A stretch of 64,000 bases of DNA from Virgibacillus natechei (GCF_026013645.1 NZ_CP110224.1:2790001-2854000), one strand, 5' to 3'; positions 25,257-35,322 are shown, numbered from the stretch's first letter. The notes: a model not told the origin generated them from the letters alone. Program-made: numbers and translations.

Positions 25257-26201
25257 TTAGTTGAATATAGATAAAGGCAAATACGCGGAAACAACATAGT
25301 TCGGTTCATTAACGATTTCACTAATTTTCAAGTCAACTGTTAAACTTGATAAGATATAAGCTTCTTTCCTTGATAAAGAATGATTTCTTTCTAAATGGTC
25401 GATCATGTTTTTAACAGCAGTCTCTGCACATTTTTTTAAGTCAGGACCAATTCCTGTCGTACCAAAGAAACCTTTTGAATTATCGGCAAAGCATGCTGAT
25501 TTTGTAGAAGTATAAAAATAAGGTGTTTTGCTTGTTGAACCTTTATGTAAAGTAAACTTTAATTCACCATAAAGGGGACTTTCTACGCCATTGATACAGA
25601 TTTCTCCATCACCTTGCGCTGCATGTCCATCACCTGCAGAAAAGAGTGCTCCATTCACTTGAATAGGTAAAAATAACCTTGCACCTTTCGTTAAATGACG
25701 AATATCTATATTCCCTCCAAATTTATTTGGTGGGATAATTGGATGATCTCCATCCACTTCAGGTGCTACTCCCATTGTGCCTAAAAAAGGAATAATTGGA
25801 ACAGTTATATTCTTATTAAACTTAAAATGAGTTTTCTTATTTAAATCAAATGTTCTTATATATCCTTCAGTAAATTCTTCGCTTAGCAATCCTTTTCCAG
25901 GAATAATCGCTGTCCAACCCCAGCCTGTCGTTTGAAGATCCATTATTTCTACTTCCAAAGTATCTCCAGCTTCTGCACCTTCGATATAAATTGGCCCACT
26001 AATCGGATGCATTTGTGATTTATTCATACGTTGAAAATCTTCAATCTTTGAATATATATTGAGTTGTAGATTACTAACATCCCTAAAATTAAAAATAACA
26101 GAGTCCCCGGATTCAATAAACAAGGTTGGATTATGCTGATTATTCCATGTGTGATGAACTGTTTCTGGGCACACATGCGTTGCCGAACGAACATGATTCA
26201 T
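25257..26201 (-). CDS. acetamidase/formamidase family hydrolase
   Basis: A 314-residue FmdA/AmdA-family protein. Recognisable segments are VESGDSVIF-like entry, SGPIYIEGAEAGDTLEVEI, GWGWTAIIPGKGLL, GTMGVAPE, FGGNIDIRHLTKGARLFLPIQV and FSAGDGHAAQGDGEI. Characterised members hydrolyse formamide or acetamide to the acid and ammonia, using metal. It stands between two TRAP operons on the same strand, 158 bp after the set 2 permease, so an imported amide or an amide released in the pathway is plausible. Confidence 0.88.
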   Translation of the reverse strand: MNHVRSATHVCPETVHHTWNNQHNPTLFIESGDSVIFNFRDVSNLQLNIYSKIEDFQRMNKSQMHPISGPIYIEGAEAGDTLEVEIMDLQTTGWGWTAIIPGKGLLSEEFTEGYIRTFDLNKKTHFKFNKNITVPIIPFLGTMGVAPEVDGDHPIIPPNKFGGNIDIRHLTKGARLFLPIQVNGALFSAGDGHAAQGDGEICINGVESPLYGELKFTLHKGSTSKTPYFYTSTKSACFADNSKGFFGTTGIGPDLKKCAETAVKNMIDHLERNHSLSRKEAYILSSLTVDLKISEIVNEPNYVVSAYLPLSIFN

Positions 26202-26359
26202 TTCAAAACCTACTTTCCAATTTAGTGTTTTATATTTATAGCATTTAGAATAACCTTAAGTGGGTAAGGGCAAGTTATCCACAGGTTCGAAATACAGGAT
26301 TATATTTTTTTAAAATTAAAAGATGCAATATCTTATTTCACATACATTTTAAAGTTTTT

Positions 26360-27664
26360 TTATTCCATTAAATTTGGCAAGGTCATCACAATCTCTGGGA
26401 AAATTATAAGAATGATTGTAAAGATTACCATCGTAATAACCATCGGGATAATCCCTTTGAATATTGTATGAATGGGGATCTCTGGGGCGACACCATTCAC
26501 AACAAAAATGCTGATACCTAAAGGAGGTGTTAACGAACCAATGTTAAAAACAATCACCATAATAACTCCAAACCAAATCCCATCAAACCCTAATTCAATG
26601 ATTAAAGGATAAACAATAGGCAACGTTAAAACTAGAATCGCAATTCCTTCAAGAAATAAACCTAGGAATAAATAGATTAATAAAATTAATGCCATTATTG
26701 TGTATGCTGATAAATCTGTCCCAACAACCAATGAAGTAAGTTTCGCAGGAATCCGGCTAACTGCTAAAAATTGTCCAAATAAGGTTGCACCAATTAAGAT
26801 AATAAAAATCATCGATGTCAAACGAATCGTATCATCAAGAGAAGCTAAAAAATCTTTCCAACTAAGACGGCGGGTGAAAACTGCAAATAATAGAGATCCT
26901 AAAGCCCCTACACCCCCGGCCTCTGTTGGAGTGAAAAAGCCAAAATATATACCACCAATACTTAACATGAAAATTAGTATAAAGGGCCATATTTTTTGAA
27001 TTGATTTTATTTTGTCTTTAAAAGGAACTGCCTCTTGTAAATTACCACCTAAGCTTGGCTTACGTCTAACTTGTATATAAACGGTCAACATCATTAAAAG
27101 AGCCAACAATATTCCGGGTATCAGTCCACCGATTAACAATGGCCCGACTGGTTCCATTGTTAAGACTCCATATAAAATCAAAATTACACTAGGAGGTATC
27201 AAAACTCCTAAGGTCCCTCCGGCTGCAACCCAAGATGCTGATACTCCCGGTTCATATTTATACTCTTTCATTTCTGGAAGTGCAACTCTTCCTAACGTAG
27301 CCGCTGTTGCATTATTTGATCCAGAAATTGATGAAAATATTGCACTGGCACCAATCGTCGCCATGCCCAAACCACCCCTGATATGTCCAACCCAACTGTC
27401 TACAGAGCGAAATAAATCCTTAGCCAGCCCACTGTATGACAAAAACATTCCCATCAAGATAAACATAGGCATAACACTCAGTGTATATTTACTCGCTGTA
27501 CCAAATGCACTTGTTCCTAATTGGGCAAGCGCAACATCAGGTCCAGACAAAAAGTAATAACCAGTGAATCCGACTAAGAGAAGAGCTATCCCTACTTGTA
27601 CACGTAAAAGAATCAGTACAACTAAAATAATAATCCCTATGGTACCAAGTGATTCAGGACTCAT
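26360..27664 (-). CDS. dctM: TRAP transporter large permease, set 2 (DctM)
   Basis: A 434-residue DctM protein, paralogous to that at 21770-23077 over its whole length (shared SVMPMFILMGMFLSYSGLA, GASAIFSSISGS and FFTPTEAGGVGALG). About 12 membrane segments. It overlaps the end of the DctQ gene by 11 bases. The duplicated TRAP sets flank the amidase gene, so one probably arose from the other and then diverged in ligand specificity. Confidence 0.93.
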   Translation of the reverse strand: MSPESLGTIGIIILVVLILLRVQVGIALLLVGFTGYYFLSGPDVALAQLGTSAFGTASKYTLSVMPMFILMGMFLSYSGLAKDLFRSVDSWVGHIRGGLGMATIGASAIFSSISGSNNATAATLGRVALPEMKEYKYEPGVSASWVAAGGTLGVLIPPSVILILYGVLTMEPVGPLLIGGLIPGILLALLMMLTVYIQVRRKPSLGGNLQEAVPFKDKIKSIQKIWPFILIFMLSIGGIYFGFFTPTEAGGVGALGSLLFAVFTRRLSWKDFLASLDDTIRLTSMIFIILIGATLFGQFLAVSRIPAKLTSLVVGTDLSAYTIMALILLIYLFLGLFLEGIAILVLTLPIVYPLIIELGFDGIWFGVIMVIVFNIGSLTPPLGISIFVVNGVAPEIPIHTIFKGIIPMVITMVIFTIILIIFPEIVMTLPNLME

Positions 27665-28157
27665 CTTGTTTCACCACCTTCTGTAAAGACTTTAAAAGGT
27701 CTAATAAAACCGTTAATAAAAAAATAAGAATACCAACTACACATATTAGTACAAATATGTATACTGGAAGTTCCAAATCGCCAGTAACAGTATTCATTCC
27801 TCGAATGGCATATTCATACGTTTGCCATAACATCAATGTGAGAATAATTAACATCAGAAGATAAGATAAAACATTAATAATCGCTTGACCTCGAGCTGGC
27901 AAATTATCAATTATCACACCTACCGAAATATGTCCTTTTTTCTGCTGTGTATATCCTAAACTTAAAAAGACCATAACAGCCAACCCTAAATATGTTAATT
28001 CGTGAGTTCCTTGAATGGGCCGCACTAAAAAGCGGCCCGCCACATCACTAAAGGTTAAAATCATCATGCCAAATAACAATAATGAAGCAAATTTTCCAGA
28101 AACAAAATTTAAGGGGGTAACTACTCTTTCAGTAACATTTATCATTTTTTGCAACAT
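27654..28157 (-). CDS. dctQ: TRAP transporter small permease, set 2 (DctQ)
   Basis: A 167-residue DctQ subunit with four hydrophobic helices and the family segment FLSLGYTQQKKGHISVGVIID. It begins 5 bp after the binding-protein gene and ends 11 bases inside the large permease gene, a typical dctPQM layout. Confidence 0.9.
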   Translation of the reverse strand: MLQKMINVTERVVTPLNFVSGKFASLLLFGMMILTFSDVAGRFLVRPIQGTHELTYLGLAVMVFLSLGYTQQKKGHISVGVIIDNLPARGQAIINVLSYLLMLIILTLMLWQTYEYAIRGMNTVTGDLELPVYIFVLICVVGILIFLLTVLLDLLKSLQKVVKQDES

Positions 28158-28162
28158 GTTAA

Positions 28163-29254
28163 CTACTCTCCCTGATCACGTGATTCAACAGCTGCCTCAT
28201 AAATGGCTTGACCTGGAAGGTCGTTCCCTTCCATTTCTTCTACCCACTCTTCACTAATAGATTCTAAAGGTTTTGCCCATTCTTCAATTTCCTCATCTGA
28301 TAGTTCATTAATTTCAATTCCAGCTTCTTCAGCAGCAGTCCAACCTCCATCACCATCTTTGTCATACGTTTCTCCGGCTAGTAAGGCCATTTCTCTGTCC
28401 ATTAGCTCCTCAATAACTTCTTGATCTTCAGGAGAAATTCTATTCCATGTACTTTCATTAATGACAACCATTAAACTACTTGTGTAGAAGTCCCCTTTTG
28501 TAATATAATTCATTACATCCCCTAATTGGAAGTTAGTAATAGTTGAAGCAGGTCCTAAAGCACCATCAACAACTCCTCTTTGCATTGCTTCATATACATC
28601 CCCCATAGGCATAGATACAGGAATTGCACCATAAGCCTCTAAAAGTTCAGTCCCTGCTGGGGAAGGGGTTCGAATTCTCATCCCCTCTAAATCCTCCCAA
28701 TTATTAATAGGGTTATCTACTGAAAAAAGTTGCGCAGCATCATTTTTAAAGATCCATGCAATTTTTGTCCCTTCATGTTCCTCTGCAATTTCTGGAAACT
28801 GTTCATGTAAATCCCAGAAGATACGTGTACCGTCAACAGCATTTTCACCCATAAAAGGAAGTTCTGTGACGCTAGATAATGGAAATTCCCCTGGAGTATA
28901 CCCATGTAAAGTCATTGACATATCTGCAACTCCAGTAACAGCTAAATCATATTGTGCATCTGATTCACCAAGTGCATTTGCTGGATACATCGTTCCAGTA
29001 ACTCGACCATCTGTAGCCTCCTCTACACGCTCAAGAAAGGGTTCAATTACGTCTTTATGTTGTGGATGAGGCCCTGGCATAAAACTGGATACTGTTAAAT
29101 CAATAACCTCTCCACTAGTACTACTTTCTTCAGATGAAGCTTCTTCAGTAGAACCTTCTGTTTCTTCTGTACCTCCACCACAAGCTACTAACACAAGGAT
29201 GAAAATAGTTGCAATTGCTATAATCGGGATTTTTTTCCATGAATATTTTGTCAT
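28163..29254 (-). CDS. dctP: TRAP substrate-binding lipoprotein, set 2 (DctP)
   Basis: A 363-residue DctP lipoprotein with signal and LVAC lipobox (Cys 25) followed by a Gly/Glu/Ser-rich acidic linker. The ligand-binding arginine is retained in GMRIRTPSPAGTELL, followed by MPMGDVYEAMQRGVVDGALGP, so an organic acid ligand is expected. The ATG at 29254 has AAGGAG upstream. It follows the decarboxylase/aldehyde dehydrogenase genes; an aromatic 2-oxo acid or similar acid is a reasonable ligand guess. Confidence 0.92.
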   Translation of the reverse strand: MTKYSWKKIPIIAIATIFILVLVACGGGTEETEGSTEEASSEESSTSGEVIDLTVSSFMPGPHPQHKDVIEPFLERVEEATDGRVTGTMYPANALGESDAQYDLAVTGVADMSMTLHGYTPGEFPLSSVTELPFMGENAVDGTRIFWDLHEQFPEIAEEHEGTKIAWIFKNDAAQLFSVDNPINNWEDLEGMRIRTPSPAGTELLEAYGAIPVSMPMGDVYEAMQRGVVDGALGPASTITNFQLGDVMNYITKGDFYTSSLMVVINESTWNRISPEDQEVIEELMDREMALLAGETYDKDGDGGWTAAEEAGIEINELSDEEIEEWAKPLESISEEWVEEMEGNDLPGQAIYEAAVESRDQGE

Positions 29255-29297
29255 GTTAATTCTCCTTTTCAAATTTTTGGCTTATTCTTGATTCAAA

Positions 29298-29323
29298 TAA
29301 AATAATAAAGCTTTATTATTTTA
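29298..29323. promoter_or_regulatory. 26-bp perfect AT-rich palindrome upstream of dctP set 2
   Basis: The half-site TAAAATAATAAAG is followed directly by its exact reverse complement, with no spacer. It lies 44 bp upstream of the dctP start and 70 bp after the aldehyde dehydrogenase stop. It could be an operator or a weak hairpin in the mRNA between the genes; the sequence alone does not decide. Confidence 0.4.
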
Positions 29324-29392
29324 AACTATTTCACTAAGAAAGCATCTGAATAATATAAATACTAGAGATATTATTTAGATTATTTAGTTATC

Positions 29393-30853
29393 TCAAAAAG
29401 GAAAGACTCTTTCTTTCGTTTGAACAGATAGCCATTTCATTTGTGTAAATTCATCAATAACCCAAGGATTCCCAAAACAACCTACTCCACTTGCCTTTGT
29501 ACCTCCAAATGGAACGTTTGGTGCATCATTTACAGTTTGGTCATTTATATGGGTCATTCCTGCATTCAACTGGACTCCATATTTTTCACCTTTTTCTAAG
29601 TCTGTTGTAAAGATAGATGAACTTAACCCAAAGTCTGTATCTTCAGCCATTTTTACAGCTTCATCATCTGAATCTGCTTTAATCACCATTGCAATTGGAG
29701 CAAATAACTCTGCCTGAGCTAATTCACTTTTATTATTTACATCTGCAAATATTGATGGAGTCATGACGTTTCCGTTAACTCTTCCTTCAAGAACAATTTT
29801 TGCACCTTCTTTTTTTGCTAGTTCAATGTAACTCTTTGCTTTATCAAGTTGCCCCTTATTAATAAGAGGCCCAATTACAGTATTTGGGTTTTGCGGATCT
29901 CCACAAGGAAGTTCTTTTGTTCGAGCAGTGAACTTTTCTAGAAATTCATCGTACTTATCTTTATGGATAATAAATCTATTAATAATCATACATATTTGAC
30001 CTTGGTGCATAAATTTACCAAAAACAGCTGCATTAACTGCTTGATCGACATCCGCGTCCGATAATACAACGAACGGGCTATTCCCTCCAAGTTCAAGAGC
30101 CACTCTCTTTAAATGTTTACCAGCAACAGATCCAATATGTTGTCCTACAGGAGTTGAACCTGTAAAACCAATTAATTGAGTAATTGGATTCTCTAACATT
30201 TCATCACCGATTTCTTTACTATCAGTTAGAAGCATATTGAAAACACCCGCAGGAAGTCCGGCATATTCAAATGCCTTTGCTAACACAACACCCGCTACGA
30301 TCCCTACTTCAATTCCTGGCTTATGCACAACAGCATTTCCAAGCGCGATACCAGGTATAATTGTCCGTAGTGACAAATTAACTGGGAAATTAAACGGCGA
30401 TATGGATGAAATTACACCAAGTGGTTTACGATAAATCTTGTTAACTTTACCTTCTGGCCCCCCTGTTACCTCTCTTACCTCATCAAGCTGATCAGTGTAA
30501 TTTAGTGCCTCTTGGATTACATCTAGCGCAAGAGAAAACTCAACGTTTCCTTTTATTATTGTTCCACCGGTTTCACGACTAATAAGTTGGATAATTTCGT
30601 CCTTGTTATCGTTGAAATATTCAATTACTTTTCTGATCACAGTTTTACGTTCCTCAGTTGTAGACATGCCCCATTGTTTTTGCGCTTCTTTTGCTACCTC
30701 AAAAGCTTCTTTTGTTTGTGCCTTTGAAGCTATTTTAATTTCTGCAATTAACGATTCATCATAGGGATTTACATTTCGAAAACTTCGACCGCTATCTCCT
30801 TCAACCCATTTACCATTAATGTAACTTTTAGAAACCTTTTCAAACTGTTGCAT
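29393..30853 (-). CDS. aldehyde dehydrogenase, benzaldehyde/vanillin dehydrogenase type
   Basis: A 486-residue NAD(P)-dependent aldehyde dehydrogenase. Key motifs: SPFNFPVNLSLRTIIPGIALGNAVVHKP, the GFTGSTPVGQHIG turn, general base Glu in ALELGGNSPFVV and catalytic Cys in HQGQICMINR-type context. It most resembles XylC/vanillin dehydrogenases, oxidising an aromatic aldehyde to the acid. The ATG at 30853 is preceded by AAGGAG and overlaps the end of the ThDP decarboxylase gene by 14 bases, indicating that aldehyde made by the decarboxylase is oxidised at once. Paralogue of the gene at 58146-59615. Confidence 0.88.
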   Translation of the reverse strand: MQQFEKVSKSYINGKWVEGDSGRSFRNVNPYDESLIAEIKIASKAQTKEAFEVAKEAQKQWGMSTTEERKTVIRKVIEYFNDNKDEIIQLISRETGGTIIKGNVEFSLALDVIQEALNYTDQLDEVREVTGGPEGKVNKIYRKPLGVISSISPFNFPVNLSLRTIIPGIALGNAVVHKPGIEVGIVAGVVLAKAFEYAGLPAGVFNMLLTDSKEIGDEMLENPITQLIGFTGSTPVGQHIGSVAGKHLKRVALELGGNSPFVVLSDADVDQAVNAAVFGKFMHQGQICMIINRFIIHKDKYDEFLEKFTARTKELPCGDPQNPNTVIGPLINKGQLDKAKSYIELAKKEGAKIVLEGRVNGNVMTPSIFADVNNKSELAQAELFAPIAMVIKADSDDEAVKMAEDTDFGLSSSIFTTDLEKGEKYGVQLNAGMTHINDQTVNDAPNVPFGGTKASGVGCFGNPWVIDEFTQMKWLSVQTKERVFPF

Positions 30854-32600
30854 GTTCCTCATTCTCCTTTTCAAATTTATTTTTTTTAATTGCTGGTAAA
30901 TATACATCTAAAACCGCAGATTGCCCCGACCTTACAACATCTAGAGCCTCTTTAAGCGCGCCTTTCATTTCTTCAGGTTTTTCAATTTTTCGTGCATAAG
31001 CTCCACCTGCTGCCTCAGCAATTTTTGATAAATCCGCATGAGGTGTGAAATCGACAAAAAATTGATCCGTTTCATTTGCAACCCCGTCTGGATGTACGCC
31101 AAGAGTTGATAATTTAGGAGAATTCCATCCACGGTTATTAAATATAATTGTTAAAATTGGTGCATCATATTTTCTCGCAACCCAATATACAGCTGAAGGG
31201 ACGCTAAACATGTAGCAGCCATCCCCAGCTAAGTTAATTATTGTTTTTGTTGGATCCGCTAATTTTGCTCCTACCGCTGCTCCGCCATTCCATCCCAGGC
31301 CACCTGCACCACTACCTAAAATTGAACCAGGTTTCGTCATGTTTAAATGAGTATATGATGCCTGATAGCTCGAGATAAGTTCATTTGTAACAATTGTATC
31401 TTCGTCTACTATTTCTCTAACACTAGCAAGTACATATTCTGGTGTAAGTGCTTCTTCAGGATATTTTTCTGCTTCTTCTTGTTCTTGTCTTTGTTGTAAA
31501 TGGTAATCTTTTATTTCTTTCCTACGCTGTTCAATCTTTCTTTCATTAATTTCAGTCAGCGAAAGTGAATCATTTATTTGTTGTAAAGCGGTTTCAGCAT
31601 CTGCTGCAAAGAAACGTCTTGATGGTATATACCAAAGTGGCATCCCTTCCTTAAGAGGGTCCTCATCAATATAATAAATAACAGCATTTTTTGATGGTTT
31701 GTTCTTAAATGGAATCCAGGGTACATCACTGTCAATAGCTAGAATAAAGTCAGCTTTTGAAAGCAAATCATTTTGTCCCGGTGTGTTCCACTGATATCCA
31801 CAATGAAGCGGATTGTCAGAAGGAAAGTTCATGTAATTGGGCACCGATTCTAGTACTGGAATTGCCATTTTATCGCAAAATTTCACAAGTTCTTCTACTG
31901 CTTGCTTATTTTTACCTAAATATGAGGTCACAACTAGAGGATGTTCGGCCTTTCGTAAATCCTCGATAAATGGTCCAATGTCTTTTGGTGCAATTGCGCT
32001 AGGTGCGATAGGCTCCCATAATTCAGTGTTTAGATTTACTTTCGTTGTTTCTTCTTCCATAACTTCCCGAGCCCCTACTAAATATACTGGCCCTTTAGGT
32101 CCAGACTTTGCAATTTGTAGTGCACGGTGTACCATTTGTTTAACGTTTGTCCCTGTACGAATTTCATTATCATATTTCATATATCCTCTAACTATTCCTC
32201 GTTGATCAGGAACATCTTGAATCCAGTGAATAAACTCGTTTCGACTTCCAAGTAATTCTCCCTCCTGGGTGTATGGTGAAGTCCCAGCAAAGACTAGTAC
32301 AGGTACACGTCCTTTCCATGCATTATGAATCGCTGCACCTAGATTTTGAGTGCCGCACTCAACATGGACGATTACTGCTTGTGGTTCTCCACTTACTTGT
32401 GCATATCCGTGAGCCGCACTTAAAGCAACCATTTCATGAGGACATGTAATAACTTTCGGAAGTTTTTTTCCTTCCTTTTCTGCTTGTGCGAGAGCTTCAA
32501 TCATAGCTGGATGATCACTTCCGAAGTTTGAAAAAAGATAGGAAACCCCTGCCTCCTGTAATGCCTCTAAAAATGCGGTACTAGTAGTATAATTCTCCAA
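30840..32600 (-). CDS. ThDP-dependent decarboxylase (benzoylformate decarboxylase-like)
   Basis: A ~586-residue thiamine-diphosphate enzyme of the acetolactate synthase/benzoylformate decarboxylase superfamily. The catalytic glutamate region is CPHEMVALSAAHGYA; the ThDP motif is AGDGCYMFSVPSAVYWVARK through to NNRGW; GSGAGGLGWNGGAAVGAKLA precedes it. The start is uncertain: TTG at 32600 follows AAAGGCGTGA at good spacing; GTG at 32609 is the alternative. Overlap with a benzaldehyde-type dehydrogenase supports decarboxylation of an aromatic 2-oxo acid, but other superfamily activities (e.g. sulfoacetaldehyde acetyltransferase-like) cannot be excluded. Confidence 0.8.
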   Translation of the reverse strand: MENYTTSTAFLEALQEAGVSYLFSNFGSDHPAMIEALAQAEKEGKKLPKVITCPHEMVALSAAHGYAQVSGEPQAVIVHVECGTQNLGAAIHNAWKGRVPVLVFAGTSPYTQEGELLGSRNEFIHWIQDVPDQRGIVRGYMKYDNEIRTGTNVKQMVHRALQIAKSGPKGPVYLVGAREVMEEETTKVNLNTELWEPIAPSAIAPKDIGPFIEDLRKAEHPLVVTSYLGKNKQAVEELVKFCDKMAIPVLESVPNYMNFPSDNPLHCGYQWNTPGQNDLLSKADFILAIDSDVPWIPFKNKPSKNAVIYYIDEDPLKEGMPLWYIPSRRFFAADAETALQQINDSLSLTEINERKIEQRRKEIKDYHLQQRQEQEEAEKYPEEALTPEYVLASVREIVDEDTIVTNELISSYQASYTHLNMTKPGSILGSGAGGLGWNGGAAVGAKLADPTKTIINLAGDGCYMFSVPSAVYWVARKYDAPILTIIFNNRGWNSPKLSTLGVHPDGVANETDQFFVDFTPHADLSKIAEAAGGAYARKIEKPEEMKGALKEALDVVRSGQSAVLDVYLPAIKKNKFEKENEEHATV

Positions 32601-33189
32601 TTTATTCACGCCTTTCAATTAAGTTATTGAGTGATAGAATCATAACCAGTGTGAAAATTTGAATTAATATGATGTATAATACAATTTATTCTTTTTCCAT
32701 AAATATCTCGCCCCCCTCTAAAAATTTATTAATTTATAATTTTCATTATATTACATATCTTATCTAATAAAAAGGCGATTGTTGAGCTATAGGGAACAAT
32801 ATGAAGTATTTTCTTAAAATATAATTTATTTCGACAGATACTCATCCCACCATCTATTATCAATGTACTTCCTATTTAAAACTACTTTGAGCTAAAACAA
32901 GAAAGTGAACAGATAGATCAATTTCACTTGGAGTAGCATGCCGCTTTAATGGAATCTTATCGTTAAACATCACCCACCATGTAAAGCGACGGCAATTGAT
33001 GTCCTTAAACAGTCTGTGAGATATTCTGCGGTATTACATCGGTATCCAAGGACTCGGCACGATGATTTCCTTTTTTCTGCTGCTCATGTTAAAAAATCAT
33101 CGCTTCATATGTCTTAATAATTGAAGTCGTTGTTAATTTACTTCAATGTAATATACAAATCCGTTTCAAAAATCTTTTTAAGGAATATA
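32601..33189. other. upstream gap of the ThDP gene
   Basis: No intact gene. The first ~150 bp should hold the promoter of the decarboxylase operon. The stretch from about 32880 is probably an unrecognisably decayed continuation of the ThDP-enzyme relic that becomes readable at 33190. Confidence 0.4.
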
Positions 33190-33530
33190 CCATAACGTGC
33201 TCTTTCCTTTAGTGGATCTTATCAACAAAAGAAACCTTTGTACCATTGCTTTTTTATTTATGGTCGGAATCCATGAAATATCACTGTCGAACATTAAATT
33301 AAAATCCGCTTCAGCGAGTTGTTTATTTTATTTAGACTTATCCCATTGGAGATCACGATGTAGCAGATTTTAAAATAGCAAGTGCACCAATTCCTTAACA
33401 TAGTCAGGATTTCTACATCCAAACATCACTTCACACACGCCGATTAAGTATACCGATCCTTTTGGGTCATTCTTCGCAAGCTGCATCCGAACGGCGGACA
33501 ATCTACCGCCCATTATATCTTCCTTTTGAT
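33190..33530 (-). pseudogene. relic of a second ThDP-dependent enzyme
   Basis: Minus-strand translation in broken frames gives LAEADFNLMFDSDISWIP (intact gene: LSKADFILAIDSDVPWIP) and, further upstream, QLAKNDPKGSVYLIGVCEVM (intact gene: QIAKSGPKGPVYLVGAREVM). The order is the same as in the gene at 30840-32600, with frameshifts and stops between. It is a decayed tandem paralogue. A perfect cre box lies upstream at 33700. Confidence 0.8.
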
Positions 33531-33699
33531 ACGGCTAGATTTGTGTGGTCACTTAAATTAGCAAAAATGTAGGAACCCCCAATTATTAAAGTGTTTCCAA
33601 AAAGCTGCGTTTATTATATTCATCGTTATTTTAATTGAAATTACATCCTTGTTCCATTTCTCATTCCCCTTTCATATCATTTATTTACCTCTCCATCTA

Positions 33700-33713
33700 T
33701 GTTAACGCTTTCA
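33700..33713. promoter_or_regulatory. cre box upstream of the ThDP relic
   Basis: TGTTAACGCTTTCA fits the palindromic CcpA consensus (TGNNANCGNTTWCA form) at every constrained position. The downstream gene is dead, so the site is probably a leftover, but its conservation shows that the lost gene was under carbon catabolite control. Confidence 0.6.
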
Positions 33714-33868
33714 ATACTGTGGAGAGAGAAAAAATGCTCCGTAAAATTAATTGTATAATCTTTTTTATGAAAAACAAGGGGATAATTCCGCTATGTGCAA
33801 CATTTGTGTTTTGTTTATAAGGAAAATGATCTAGTTCAATAATATCAGTGGATTTTAACTTTATATTT

Positions 33869-33894
33869 CAAAGGGGCACGTAAAGACGCCCCCT
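33869..33894. terminator. terminator hairpin at the cassette boundary, copy 1
   Basis: AAAGGGGC...GCCCCCT hairpin with a small loop (AAAGGGGCACGTAAAGACGC...). An intact counterpart lies at 60062-60085 at the equivalent place in copy 2. Sequence similarity between the two cassettes begins around here. Confidence 0.65.
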
Positions 33895-33959
33895 ATCCTT
33901 TAGACTACCTTTTCTGTTTCTATTGATCAGGTAATTTAATAAAATATACTAAAAACCAG

Positions 33960-34050
33960 GATTATCTTCCCAATTTACACTCTTCCCACCAATGACTCAC
34001 TAACCGTATCGATGACATTTTTATTAATTCATCAACTTTCTCCAGCATCA
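33960..34050 (-). pseudogene. short relic of a 4-oxalocrotonate tautomerase
   Basis: Minus-strand codons EKVDELIK and then a frameshifted trace of DTVSES and GGKS match the better preserved tautomerase relic at 60160-60350 in cassette copy 2. About half of the relic is deleted here. It lies just downstream of the dioxygenase gene. Confidence 0.6.
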
Positions 34051-34072
34051 GCCCTAATCTGTCAACAAGGTT

Positions 34073-35062
34073 TTATTCAATGGTTTGTTTTACAGGTTGC
34101 ACACTTGGAGTCCCGTAATTATAAAAACTTTCCGGAAGTCTTGGTCCGAACCATATTGAGCTTTTTTCAAGGTCTGATTTATTGGAAACATCCCATACGA
34201 CTGTTTCCCAATCCGGATCAAAGATGAGATATCCCGAATCTCCAAAAAGCTCTATACGATTACCACCAGGTTCGTAAATATATAAAAAGTACGCTTGGGT
34301 CGTCCCATGTTTACCAGGTCCCATCTCTATTTCTATCCCGTAATCAGCACAAAGATCTGCAATATCAAATAAATGCTGCGGATAACCGTACCAAAAAGCC
34401 ACGTGATGAAGTCGACCCTTTTGTCCGGTGGCATCGCGAACCATGGCAATTTCATGAACGAGATTGGACACACTTAACCATGCTCCTATTTGGGTTTTTC
34501 CTTCACCCAATTTTAATTCCCTCAGATTGAACCCGAGTTCATTCTGTAAAAAATTTTGATTGGGCTCAACATCAGAAGCCATGATGTTAACATGATCAAG
34601 ACGTCTTGTCGGTACTCCTCTTAAAGGGCGTCTTTGAGGGCGGTTTTTTAATAAGCTTTTTTCTTCCGATGGGGCTTTGTAATAATCAACATCCCACAAT
34701 AGTTCAAATTGATGCCCATCTGGCGAAAGGAACTGATAAGCAGGTCCATGCCCTCTATCGCCTTCAATCCACCCCTGTCCAACACCAGCTTCCTCCAGGG
34801 AAATTGCAGATTCTTCCAATGCCTCGGGTGAAGATGTTCTCCAAGCAATGTGACCTAATCCGGCATGTGACGCCTCAGTAACTTTTAGTGAATGATGGTA
34901 GAAATCTTCGTATGCTCGCAGATAAACAGATTGCCCTTTACGTTCCGTCTCCGTTAAACCCAAAATTTCCTTAAAAAACCACAATGTTTCCTCCAATTTT
35001 GGTGTTAACAGTTCCACGTGTGCTAATTGAGCTACAGGTGGTTTTTCTAATCTTGATCTCAT
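34073..35062 (-). CDS. extradiol ring-cleavage dioxygenase (catechol 2,3-dioxygenase family), copy 1
   Basis: A 329-residue type I extradiol dioxygenase made of two VOC domains. The Fe(II) ligands are visible at His157 (RLDHVNIM), His220 (RLHHVAFW) and Glu271 (GNRIELFG); acid-base and second-sphere residues of XylE-type enzymes are at His203 (LVHEIA), His252 (PGKHGTT) and Tyr261. It cleaves a catechol next to the diol, giving a yellow 2-hydroxymuconate semialdehyde. In view of the ACMSD-like genes nearby the true substrate may be a carboxylated catechol such as protocatechuate. Near-identical to the gene at 60535-61530. Confidence 0.9.
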   Translation of the reverse strand: MRSRLEKPPVAQLAHVELLTPKLEETLWFFKEILGLTETERKGQSVYLRAYEDFYHHSLKVTEASHAGLGHIAWRTSSPEALEESAISLEEAGVGQGWIEGDRGHGPAYQFLSPDGHQFELLWDVDYYKAPSEEKSLLKNRPQRRPLRGVPTRRLDHVNIMASDVEPNQNFLQNELGFNLRELKLGEGKTQIGAWLSVSNLVHEIAMVRDATGQKGRLHHVAFWYGYPQHLFDIADLCADYGIEIEMGPGKHGTTQAYFLYIYEPGGNRIELFGDSGYLIFDPDWETVVWDVSNKSDLEKSSIWFGPRLPESFYNYGTPSVQPVKQTIE

Positions 35063-35179
35063 TTTCAGTCTCCCTTTTTTAGAATAGTAGTTCCCTTCAC
35101 TATCTTTTTGCCCAGAAGCCCTAACCTCTTCGCCAAAAGCTTGCGTGCTCCCACTTATTAGTTAGATAAACACAAAAAA

Positions 35180-35193
35180 TGCAATCGCTTCCA
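35180..35193. promoter_or_regulatory. candidate cre box upstream of extradiol dioxygenase, copy 1
   Basis: TGCAATCGCTTCCA matches the CcpA consensus at 12 of 14 positions, 118 bp upstream of the dioxygenase start; the same 14 bases are kept in copy 2 (61648-61661). Confidence 0.5.
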
Positions 35194-35322
35194 ATTAAAC
35201 TTAAAAAATTAAATAAAAGTTCTATAGAAAGATTAATAATAGTATATAGGTTAAGTTAAGTTATTAAAAGATTACAATTCCTTTATACGGAATCATCAGA
35301 AAATTTATTGAATTTTTTAGAA

